Assembly (NCBI GenBank): GCA_964620345.1
Contig: CAZUHK010000043.1
Span: 1 to 17,611 of the forward strand
Source of the DNA: CAZUHK01 sp964620345
GTDB lineage: Bacteria; Planctomycetota; Phycisphaerae; Phycisphaerales; Zrk34
Direction: 5' to 3'
Length of the DNA: 17,611 bases
The notes below the pieces were generated by a model that saw only the letters and a program-made list of their open reading frames with translations, was not told the DNA's origin and made no database searches. A program made the position numbers and the translations under genes. Positions 1 to 6,276 of this stretch are shown piece after piece. Each line of letters opens with the position of its first letter. Position 1 is the first letter of the stretch.

Positions 1-48
1 CAAACCCCATTCGCGGATCGCCTTTCGCATGGAGATCGGCTGGGCCAT
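1..48 (-). CDS. Start of a truncated gene, probably an ABC transporter permease
   Basis: An ATG at 48 opens a frame that stays open to the window edge (16 codons; M-A-Q-P-I-S-M-R-K-A-I at the start). It begins 2 bases after the TAG of the solute-binding protein gene. A purine-rich GGAAAGG about 15 bases upstream, inside the end of that gene, could help ribosome binding. A second in-frame ATG lies at 30. The basic, amphipathic N-terminus suits the cytoplasmic start of a membrane protein. In family-1 carbohydrate ABC operons the gene after the binding protein is usually a permease, so that is the inferred product. The 16 residues alone cannot prove it. Confidence 0.5.
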   Translation of the reverse strand, partial: MAQPISMRKAIREWGL

Positions 49-50
49 GA

Positions 51-1664
51 CTAGCGCCCGTGCCTTTCCAGGAAGTTTGCACGCTGATGGTTCATCCAGG
101 CGGCCTGGGCTTCCCGTTCGTTCTGAATATGGAACGTGGCCCCCAGCCGAAAGGCCGCCTGATCTTCGCCGGCCGCCATCAGCCGGTAATGGGCGGCCAG
201 CACCGGATCCTGCCGCTGGCCGAACCGCGAGTTGGACTTGACGGCGCGCTGCACGTCGGCGGCCAAGGCCTCGGCGTAGTTCGTCTTGAACGCATTGACA
301 AACGTTTCGACCCCGCCGTCGGGTTGAAACAACAGGTAGATGTTCGAGGTGAAGTTGCGGAACACATCGCCGCTTCCCCAGCGGTACGAGGAGAGGTCGA
401 ACCCGGTGGGGTAGCCCTCGAGCAACGGGGCGAACGCGGCGGAGTCCGGGTGCGGCTCAACGCCGCGCACCGCCGGCAGCCACGTGCTGATGCGCACGAA
501 CGTCCGCTGACCCTCGATCGACGTCAGATAGCGCAGGAAGTCGACGGCCTGCTCGGGGTTGGCCGAGTCCTGGGCGAGGTAGAAGTTGACCGAGCCGCCC
601 GCGTCGGCCTCCGCCGGCCGACCCAGCACCCCCGCGCCGTAGCGCGGGTTGGCCGGCTGGGGCAACGGGATCGGCCTGACGCCGATCTCGAACGCCACCT
701 GATCGCGGATGCCGACAAAGTCCCAACTGCCCGCGGCCAGGGCCACGGCCCGACCTTGACTGAACGCGAAGATCGCGTCATCCCGGTTGTAGGCCATGAA
801 GCCGTCGGACAGGTATTGGCCGACCTCACGCACCAACTCCAGGCCGCGCCGAATCTCCGGGCTGTCCAGCCCCGCCCGCGGATCAAGCAGCAGCTCCTGC
901 CGCCTGGCCTGCTCGTTGGGCCCGCGCAGCGCGTGCAAGCGATCCAGCCGCGCCGCCAGCTTCTGCGTCTGCGATTGGAACAGCGGCTGGAAGATCACGC
1001 TCGCGTTGTCCGACGAGCCGGCCACCGGACTCAGCGGCAAATCCCGCGCCTCGGCGTAGGCCTCGGCCTTGCGGCACATCTCCAGGAACCCTTCGAGGTT
1101 CTGCGGCAAGCGCTCGTGACCCATAATGCGGCGATACAGGTCGAGGTTGTAGTACATGCGCCGGCTGACCCCGCTGATCGCCACCGCGTAATAGTCAAAC
1201 AGCGTGTCCAGCCCCGCCGAGCCGCTCATGCCGTCCAAGAACGTCTCCCGCCACCGCACCCCTTCCAGTTGCGTACCCTCGTTGTACGGGTTGGGGTCTT
1301 CCAGCCACTGGCTGTACGGCCTGAAATAGCGAACCATCTCTTCGGGGTTCATGTTGCGGCCGCGTTCCAGCAGCTCCGGCGGGTCGCCGCCGACCAGCCG
1401 CGTCCGCACGAAAATGCCGTACACATCGCCCGGGCAGGGCAACTGCTCGATGCGCACGTTGGGGTTGAGCTTCATGTAATCCTCAGCCACCGCGTCGAAC
1501 GCCTCGCGCATGCCCGGCTCGACCTGCCAGTGAGCGAAGCGAATCGTCACCAGGTTCGGGTCCAGCTCGCGTGCGGTGCGCAGCATCACCTTGCCCGTGG
1601 CGAACACCAGGCCCCCGACGATCAGCGCGATGCCGATGCGGTTGAGCGCACGCTCGGGGCTCAT
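51..1664 (-). CDS. Extracellular solute-binding protein, family 1 (carbohydrate ABC transporter)
   Basis: 537 residues. This is probably the substrate-capturing component of a sugar-type ABC importer, acting outside the inner membrane. An N-terminal hydrophobic segment (about residues 9-28) lacks a lipobox cysteine and an obvious signal-peptidase site, so it may be an uncleaved anchor. The mature part starts with the family-typical pattern of strand, aromatic residue, then helix (V-T-I-R-F-A-H-W) and an 'AF..V...Y....P.V.I' segment. Later there are SBP-like stretches such as F-S-Q-G-R-A-V-A-L and the run N-P-E-Q-A-V-D-F-L-R-Y-L. At 537 residues it is longer than the usual 400-450, with about 70-100 extra helical residues at the C-terminus. 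The start ATG at 1664 overlaps the upstream TGA (ATGA), which indicates translational coupling and rules out the longer open frame. The substrate cannot be read from the sequence. Confidence 0.85.
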   Translation of the reverse strand: MSPERALNRIGIALIVGGLVFATGKVMLRTARELDPNLVTIRFAHWQVEPGMREAFDAVAEDYMKLNPNVRIEQLPCPGDVYGIFVRTRLVGGDPPELLERGRNMNPEEMVRYFRPYSQWLEDPNPYNEGTQLEGVRWRETFLDGMSGSAGLDTLFDYYAVAISGVSRRMYYNLDLYRRIMGHERLPQNLEGFLEMCRKAEAYAEARDLPLSPVAGSSDNASVIFQPLFQSQTQKLAARLDRLHALRGPNEQARRQELLLDPRAGLDSPEIRRGLELVREVGQYLSDGFMAYNRDDAIFAFSQGRAVALAAGSWDFVGIRDQVAFEIGVRPIPLPQPANPRYGAGVLGRPAEADAGGSVNFYLAQDSANPEQAVDFLRYLTSIEGQRTFVRISTWLPAVRGVEPHPDSAAFAPLLEGYPTGFDLSSYRWGSGDVFRNFTSNIYLLFQPDGGVETFVNAFKTNYAEALAADVQRAVKSNSRFGQRQDPVLAAHYRLMAAGEDQAAFRLGATFHIQNEREAQAAWMNHQRANFLERHGR

Positions 1665-2530
1665 GGTCGGTCCCCCCCATCGGCCCCGGTCCGGGCCGTC
1701 GCATCGGGCTTTGCATCCAGGCCCGCCAGGCGCTGGCGCACCATGAACACCCGAATGTCGCGGGGGAACTGCTCGAGCATGCGCCGGTAGTATCGCCGCG
1801 CCAATTCCGTCTGGCCCGACAGACGCGCCAGCTCGCCGATCCGCACGTAAAGGTCGGCCTCGCTGGTCCGGGTCATCGCGCCCAGCTCGTCGACGACCAG
1901 CAGGTGCTTCAGCGCCCGCGCGTCGGGCTGCTCGAACCGGCACATCGCGTCGGCCAGCACCTGCGCGAATGAACGCCGCGGATCATCCCGCGTCAATTTC
2001 GCGCCCATCGCCTCGACCCGATCGAACAGGGCCTCGCGCTCGGCTTGGTCGAGCCGCGGGTCGTACAGCTTCACGATGGCCCACTTGACCAGCGCCATCT
2101 GTCCGAAGTAGTGGTCCAGGTGCCGGTCGATCAGTTCTTCGTAGAGCGCCAGGGCGCGATCCACATTCGGCTGGTAGCGATGGGCCTGCTCGATGCGCGC
2201 CAGAAAATACTTGGCCGAGATGCCGATGTCGTCCGGCTGCTGCGCCAGGTCGGCCAGCAGGTCGGCGGCCCAGGCGATGTTGTCCTGCGTCTTGGGCGGG
2301 ACGTTCAGCAGCGTCATCGCCCGTGCGAAGCGCGCCGGCCGACTGTCGCCGGCCTGTTCGATCACCCCGTGGGCCTCGCGGAACTGGAACTTCGCCTCCA
2401 GCCGCCAGGCGCGTCGCACGGCTGAATCGGTTGCATCCCCCTGCCCGGCCAGAGCAATCGACAGACCGGCCGCGACGACAAACGCCGCGATGGCTCGACC
2501 TCGACGATGTGGTCGCCTGCCTGCAGTCAC
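1661..2530 (-). CDS. Secreted TPR-like (tetratricopeptide) protein of the ABC operon
   Basis: About 289 residues from the GTG at 2530. A signal peptide is clear: a basic n-region (residues 5-12, five arginines), a hydrophobic core rich in A, V and L, then small residues ending near G-Q-G-D-A. The remainder is all-helical with TPR-like pairs, for example L-Y-V-R-I-G-E-L-A-R-L-S-G-Q followed by A-R-R-Y-Y-R-R-M-L-E-Q-F-P near the C-terminus. It may be a scaffold for protein contacts in the periplasm. Its TGA overlaps the ATG of the solute-binding protein, so the two are co-translated and may work together. The start is uncertain. GTG 2530 has GGAGG 11 bases upstream and gives a normal signal peptide. 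ATG 2593 and TTG 2674 extend the same frame but have poorer support. No enzymatic motif was seen. Confidence 0.7.
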   Translation of the reverse strand: MTAGRRPHRRGRAIAAFVVAAGLSIALAGQGDATDSAVRRAWRLEAKFQFREAHGVIEQAGDSRPARFARAMTLLNVPPKTQDNIAWAADLLADLAQQPDDIGISAKYFLARIEQAHRYQPNVDRALALYEELIDRHLDHYFGQMALVKWAIVKLYDPRLDQAEREALFDRVEAMGAKLTRDDPRRSFAQVLADAMCRFEQPDARALKHLLVVDELGAMTRTSEADLYVRIGELARLSGQTELARRYYRRMLEQFPRDIRVFMVRQRLAGLDAKPDATARTGADGGDRP

Positions 2531-2639
2531 TGGCGCATCGACCTCCAGATCACCGGTGCGGGGGGGCGCGAGGATATTCAATTCCGATGGCATTGGCCAG
2601 CGACATCGATCTTCACCCCTGCTCGCGGCAACAAAGGAT

Positions 2640-2668
2640 TTGACAGCGAACAAGGGGTCAGCGACGAT
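2640..2668 (+). promoter_or_regulatory. Putative promoter of tRNA-Ser
   Basis: A perfect -35 TTGACA (2640-2645) is followed by a 17-base spacer and a weak -10 GACGAT (2663-2668). Transcription would start near 2675, about 7 bases before the mature tRNA. The perfect -35 and correct spacing support it. The -10 matches the consensus at only three positions. Confidence 0.5.
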
Positions 2669-2681
2669 GGTCAATCGCGCT

Positions 2682-2772
2682 GGAGAGGTGGCCGAGCGGC
2701 TGAAGGCACCGGTTTGCTAAACCGGCATAGGGCTTAAGGGCCTTATCGCGGGTTCGAATCCCGCCCTCTCCG
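2682..2772 (+). tRNA. tRNA-Ser (anticodon GCU)
   Basis: A 91-base cloverleaf. The acceptor stem is GGAGAGG (2682-2688) pairing with CCTCTCC (2765-2771). The discriminator is G (2772), an identity element of serine tRNAs. The anticodon stem is CCGGT/ACCGG with anticodon GCT at 2716-2718, reading AGC and AGU serine codons. There is a long class II variable arm (ATAGGGC/GCCTTAT with one G-U pair). The T-arm is GCGGG-TTCGAAT-CCCGC (2748-2764). The 3' CCA is not encoded. No repeat of its 3' end that would mark an integration site was seen in the window. Confidence 0.97.
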
Positions 2773-2841
2773 TTATTGAATCGAGGGCCTCCGCGAACGT
2801 CTGCAAATACAGTCTCGCTGGACCTGCGGATCGCACGGAAC

Positions 2842-2871
2842 CGCTCGGCCTCATTCGGCTACAGCCGAGCG
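2842..2871. repeat. Inverted repeat downstream of tRNA-Ser
   Basis: CGCTCGGC (2842-2849) and GCCGAGCG (2864-2871) form a perfect 8-base-pair stem around a 14-base loop, about 70 bases after the tRNA. There is no T-tract, so it is not a standard intrinsic terminator. It may be a processing or termination structure for the tRNA transcript, or chance in GC-rich DNA. Confidence 0.4.
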
Positions 2872-2992
2872 ATCCAGGCCGAGACCTCGACGCTGAACCC
2901 GACGCAGTTCGGCGAGGAAGCCGCAATATTCCGACTCGGCTGGCGTTGTTGACGCGGGAGGCGGGTCGAGGCAAAAATTTATCGCAATTAAC

Positions 2993-3026
2993 TTGCATCC
3001 GCGTGATTCTGGGGATAATTTATATC
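2993..3026 (+). promoter_or_regulatory. Putative promoter of the PEP-CTERM protease gene
   Basis: This is the most AT-rich spot of the intergenic region. TTGCAT (2993-2998) could be a -35. Overlapping -10 candidates are GATAAT (3014-3019, spacer 15), TAATTT (3016-3021, spacer 17) and TATATC (3021-3026). The transcript would carry a leader of about 210 bases starting almost at the hairpin at 3034. Confidence 0.35.
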
Positions 3027-3033
3027 TGTCGGG

Positions 3034-3058
3034 ATCAGGGCCGTATCCTCGGCCTGAT
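3034..3058 (+). other. Hairpin at the predicted 5' end of the protease mRNA
   Basis: ATCAGGGCCG (3034-3043) pairs with CGGCCTGAT (3050-3058): nine base pairs with one bulged G and a 6-base loop. There is no T-tract. A stem at the extreme 5' end of a long leader could stabilise the mRNA. No known riboswitch pattern was recognised. Confidence 0.4.
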
Positions 3059-3241
3059 GTGTGATCCATCTCAGAGAGAGCCCATCCTTTCGGGCGTTGA
3101 TCAAACGCCCGGCGTGCGAAGAGCGTGAGAGCGTCTGCGCCTGCGCGGTCGGCATGCGGCGGTGGTCGTCGCGGGTCGGCGGCGCGAACTGCCGGGCGGC
3201 GCGCTCACGGCCGCCTCGGCCCTGCTCGCGGGAGGTTCGTC

Positions 3242-4861
3242 ATGAACGGCAAGCACGCATCGAGTCTCACGGGAACGCGCGGTTGGTCCGCGGTGGCGGT
3301 CGCCGTCACGCTGGTGTTTGGTGTCTCGGCGTTCGGCATCGTCGGGCCGAAAAATCCGACCAATCCGCCGGGGCCGGTCGGCGATCGCACGCCGCCCAGC
3401 GGGGGCAGCCATCGCGCGGTCGGCGGCGGCTTCGTCGATTCCAACGGCACGGGCGACGGTTCGGATGCCGATGGCTTCGAGTTTCAGATTTGTACCGGCA
3501 CGCTGGTCAGCCCCATGCACGTGGCGACCGCGGCGCACTGCTTCTTCGACGGAGCCGGCAACCTCACCGGCGATGAGATGAGCGGCCAGCTCCGCTTCCA
3601 GTTCGCCGCCGAGGACGGTTCGGCCAACAACGACCCGAACGACCCGACCGACGACGACGCCGGCGAATTCAAGTTCTTCGATTATTCCAAGGTCACCATT
3701 CACCCGCGGTACCTGGATTCCAAGTTCGGCGCCAACGACATCGCGATCATCAAGCTCGACGACATGGTGCCGGGCACCGGTGACAACGCGGCGATGGGCA
3801 TTGACCCGGTCTCGCTGTGGATGGACGCGACCGACGGCAGCGTGGCCGGCAAAACCGCCGACCTGGTGGGCTGGGGCCTGGACAGCCAGGACGGCTCGGG
3901 CGTGAAGCGCGACGGGGACAACATCGTCAACGGCGTGGCCGACGGCCCGATGCAGGTCGTGGACGACAGCTTGATCAACACCACCTTCGACGCCCCGGGC
4001 GCGGGCGTGCCGGCCAACGAAGTCGGCACCGGCTCGGGCGACTCCGGCGGGCCGCTGCTGATCAACGGCAAACTCGCCGGCACCCTCGTGGGCGCTTCCA
4101 ACACCGTCGCGCTGCCCAGCGGCAACGGCGTGACCCAGCACGGCGGGGTGATGACGCACACCCGCGTGTCGTCCTTCAAGCAAGACTTCATCGTGCCCGT
4201 GCTCGAAAACAGGCCCACCGTCGTCTCCGCCGTCGGCGATCCGGCAACGATCACCGGCCAGACCTTCATCCCGTCGATGATCGACGGCGAACCCAACCCC
4301 GACGCTCACTTCGGCTTCGACACCATCGAGGTTGAGGAGAGTTGGACCGGCTTCGGCTCGCTCGAACTGGACATCATGCTGCCCACGCCCGTGGACGGCT
4401 CGGCCATGATCGCCCTGGACAAGAAGGTGACCAACAACTCAGCACTCAACGAGATGCTCACCTTCGTCATGGAACTGGGCACCATCAGCGAGGACTTCAA
4501 CAACCAGCAATTCGTCTTTACCGAGTCCAACGAGACCGACCTGCTGTTCTTCAAGGGCGACCCCACCGCGCCGCAGGAAGAGTTGGACCAGTTCCTCGAC
4601 CCCGCGGATCAGGATGAAGCGATCGACCCGGACGTGCTGACCTGGTTCAGCGATTCTGAAACGGCGTTCAATGGACTCCAGCCCGGTGAAATGGCCCTGT
4701 TCTGGCTGGCGATCAACGTACACGACGGCATCGACGGCAAGCTCGACGGCATGGCCTCGTTCACCCTCCGCCAGACCGCGTTCGGCCGGGTCATCCCCGA
4801 GCCCGGCACGCTGGCGCTGGTCGGCCTGGGCGCGATCGCGCTGCTCCGTCGGCGGCGGTGA
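3242..4861 (+). CDS. Secreted trypsin-like serine protease with PEP-CTERM sorting tail
   Basis: 539 residues, chymotrypsin (S1) family. The start at 3242 is set by GGAGG (3231-3235) with 6-base spacing; the in-frame upstream extension is discarded. A signal peptide spans about residues 1-33. The catalytic triad is visible: His99 in T-A-A-H-C, Asp166 in N-D-I-A-I-I-K-L and Ser268 in G-S-G-D-S-G-G-P. Following the protease domain (to about 315) is a region of roughly 200 residues of unknown fold, rich in D, E, N and F. The C-terminus is a PEP-CTERM signal: P-E-P at 519-521, a hydrophobic helix, then four arginines. PEP-CTERM proteins are processed by an exosortase during export and are usually associated with the cell surface or exopolysaccharide. 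No exosortase gene is in the window. The gene is monocistronic, closed by the terminator at 4892. Confidence 0.93.
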   Translation: MNGKHASSLTGTRGWSAVAVAVTLVFGVSAFGIVGPKNPTNPPGPVGDRTPPSGGSHRAVGGGFVDSNGTGDGSDADGFEFQICTGTLVSPMHVATAAHCFFDGAGNLTGDEMSGQLRFQFAAEDGSANNDPNDPTDDDAGEFKFFDYSKVTIHPRYLDSKFGANDIAIIKLDDMVPGTGDNAAMGIDPVSLWMDATDGSVAGKTADLVGWGLDSQDGSGVKRDGDNIVNGVADGPMQVVDDSLINTTFDAPGAGVPANEVGTGSGDSGGPLLINGKLAGTLVGASNTVALPSGNGVTQHGGVMTHTRVSSFKQDFIVPVLENRPTVVSAVGDPATITGQTFIPSMIDGEPNPDAHFGFDTIEVEESWTGFGSLELDIMLPTPVDGSAMIALDKKVTNNSALNEMLTFVMELGTISEDFNNQQFVFTESNETDLLFFKGDPTAPQEELDQFLDPADQDEAIDPDVLTWFSDSETAFNGLQPGEMALFWLAINVHDGIDGKLDGMASFTLRQTAFGRVIPEPGTLALVGLGAIALLRRRR

Positions 4862-4891
4862 GTCGTGCGATGATGGTTTGAGAAAACCCCC

Positions 4892-4923
4892 AAGCCCACG
4901 TTCGAAGGAACGTGGGCTTTTCT
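4892..4923. terminator. Intrinsic terminator between convergent genes, likely bidirectional
   Basis: AAGCCCACGTTC (4892-4903), loop GAAG, then GAACGTGGGCTT (4908-4919): a perfect 12-base-pair stem running into TTTTCT on the plus strand. On the minus strand the stem is followed by TGGGGGTTTTCT. It lies 31 bases after the protease stop and just beyond the mqnE stop, so it probably ends both transcripts. Confidence 0.9.
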
Positions 4924-4929
4924 CGGCGC

Positions 4930-6075
4930 TCAGCCCACGCCGACCGGCTCTTGGGCGACGCGCCACCGCGGGCCGTCGCGCTCGACGCGGCGGTAGAGCG
5001 TGTCGCGCTCCACCGGGGTGAAGCCGGCCTCGCGGATGGTGCGGCGGAGCGTGGGCACGTCCACTTCCTGGTGCGTGCCGCCGCCGCCGACCTTCGTGAT
5101 GTCGTACCACACCACCGTGCCGTCGATGTCATCCACCCCGAAGCTCAGCGACAGTTGGCTCAGCGGCAGCGTCTGCATGATCCAGAACGCCTTGACGTGA
5201 TCGAAGTTGTCGAGCATGAGCCGGCTGATCGCCAGCATCTTCAGATCGTCCAGCCCGGTCGGGCCCGGCAGGTGATTCAACTGGCTGGCGCCGGGGACGA
5301 ACGGCAGGGGGATGACGGTCTGAAACCGCCCGGGCCAGCCGCGCTGGATCGCGCGGTCCTGGGCCTCGCGCAGCAGCGTGAAGTGATGCAGGCGGTCTTC
5401 GATCGATTCGATGTGGCCGTAGAGAATCGTCGCGTTGCTCATCAGGCCCAGCCCGTGGGCCGCGTCGTGAACCTCGAGCCACTTGTCCGAGCGGATCTTG
5501 CCCTTGAAGGCCTGGTCGTGCACGCGGTCGTCGAACACCTCGGCCCCGCCGCCGGGCAAACTGCCCAGGCCCGCGGTCTTGAGGTCGGCCAGCACGCCGG
5601 CCAGGTCGTTCGGCCGCTTGCTGATCCGCGCCAGGTGTACGATCTCCACCGCGGTGAACGCCTTGATGTGAAGCTGCGGGCATTGGTCCTTCATCGCCGC
5701 CAGCAGATCGGTGTAATAGTCGAACGGCAGGTAGGGGTGCAGCCCGCCGACCATGTGGATCTCGGTGGCCCCGGCTTCGCGGGCCCGGTCGGCCTGGGCG
5801 CGGGCGTCGTCGGCGTCGAACTCGTAGGCCCCCGCGTCGCCGCGCTTGCGGTGAAAATCGCAGAACTTGCAGCTCAGCGCGCAGACGTTGGAGTAATTGA
5901 AGTGGCGATTGACGTTGTAGTACGCTGCGTCGCCGTGCCGCCGCCGGCGGACGGTGTCGGCCAGCCGGCCGAGCGTCCAGATGTCGTCGCTGGCGAACAG
6001 CGCGCGGCCGTCGGCCTCGCTCAGCCGTTGGCCGGCGTCCACCTTGCGCTCGATGGTTCGCAGATCCAGGTCCAT
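4930..6075 (-). CDS. mqnE: Aminofutalosine synthase (radical SAM, menaquinone biosynthesis)
   Basis: 381 residues. MqnE joins the radical from SAM to 3-[(1-carboxyvinyl)oxy]benzoate to make aminofutalosine, an early step of the futalosine route to menaquinone in the cytoplasm. The radical-SAM motif C-A-L-S-C-K-F-C gives cysteines 65, 69 and 72, preceded by the family's N-R-H-F-N-Y-S-N. The segments L-P-G-G-G-A-E-V-F, G-L-M-S-N-A-T-I-L-Y-G-H-I-E and R-L-M-L-D-N-F-D-H-V-K-A fit MqnE better than the related MqnC or CofG/CofH. Start: ATG 6075 suits the usual family N-terminus, but an ATG at 6084 and a GTG at 6153 are in frame. No Shine-Dalgarno site precedes any of them. A TACGAT box ends 7 bases before 6075, so the message may be leaderless. 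No other mqn gene is in the window. Confidence 0.93.
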   Translation of the reverse strand: MDLDLRTIERKVDAGQRLSEADGRALFASDDIWTLGRLADTVRRRRHGDAAYYNVNRHFNYSNVCALSCKFCDFHRKRGDAGAYEFDADDARAQADRAREAGATEIHMVGGLHPYLPFDYYTDLLAAMKDQCPQLHIKAFTAVEIVHLARISKRPNDLAGVLADLKTAGLGSLPGGGAEVFDDRVHDQAFKGKIRSDKWLEVHDAAHGLGLMSNATILYGHIESIEDRLHHFTLLREAQDRAIQRGWPGRFQTVIPLPFVPGASQLNHLPGPTGLDDLKMLAISRLMLDNFDHVKAFWIMQTLPLSQLSLSFGVDDIDGTVVWYDITKVGGGGTHQEVDVPTLRRTIREAGFTPVERDTLYRRVERDGPRWRVAQEPVGVG

Positions 6076-6082
6076 CGGACGC

Positions 6083-6088
6083 ATCGTA
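6083..6088 (-). promoter_or_regulatory. Possible -10 box for leaderless mqnE
   Basis: On the minus strand TACGAT lies 7 bases before the ATG at 6075, with no ribosome-binding site and no clear -35. The spacing resembles the boxes before nudix and lutA. It is weak on its own. Confidence 0.3.
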
Positions 6089-6264
6089 GCAGGCCGGTTC
6101 GCGACCGTCGCGCCGCGGCCTTGCCCAGCCCGCGCCGGCCGCACAGCCCGCACAACCGGTCGGCTTGACCCCGATTCACGTGACTTTTCTTCCCAGTCGG
6201 CGTAATCGGCCCCCGCTCGATTCGATGTTGCTCTATGTCACGGTCTTCTCCCGCCAGCAGCATC

Positions 6265-6270
6265 AGGAGG
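6265..6270 (+). promoter_or_regulatory. Shine-Dalgarno site fixing a GTG start
   Basis: AGGAGG, a full-strength site, stands 6 bases before GTG 6277. The upstream in-frame ATG at 6235 has no comparable site, so the GTG start is preferred for the coiled-coil membrane protein. Confidence 0.8.
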
Positions 6271-6276
6271 CACCCG

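Larger units (their letters stand above)
2773..3241. other. Non-coding stretch between tRNA-Ser and the protease gene
   Basis: About 470 bases without a convincing gene. Short open frames here lack ribosome-binding sites and recognisable products. It holds an inverted repeat at 2842-2871, an AT-rich patch at about 2970-3027 that looks like a promoter, a hairpin at 3034-3058 and the long leader of the protease gene. The tRNA transcript has no clear T-tract terminator here. Confidence 0.6.

Noticed and set aside
60..1790. A 576-codon plus-strand frame opposite the solute-binding protein
   Set aside because: Its composition (Arg, His, Gln, Val-rich) is typical of an antisense frame, and the minus-strand protein is clearly homologous to a known family.
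2682..2772. tRNA-Ser as an attachment site of an integrated element
   Set aside because: No duplicated tRNA 3' end, integrase or phage-like gene was found in the window.
2941..2955. A possible sigma-54 site (GG, ten bases, GC) upstream of the PEP-CTERM protease, a promoter type reported for such genes
   Set aside because: The flanking consensus is poor (no TTGC at -12), and GG-N10-GC occurs often by chance in GC-rich DNA.
3101..4309. A 402-codon minus-strand frame opposite the serine protease
   Set aside because: The plus-strand frame has a full catalytic triad, signal peptide and PEP-CTERM tail. The antisense frame has no recognisable domain.
6176..6183. TCACGTGA palindrome in the mqnE/coiled-coil intergenic region as an operator
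   Set aside because: A single 8-base palindrome without a second copy or conserved context is not enough evidence.
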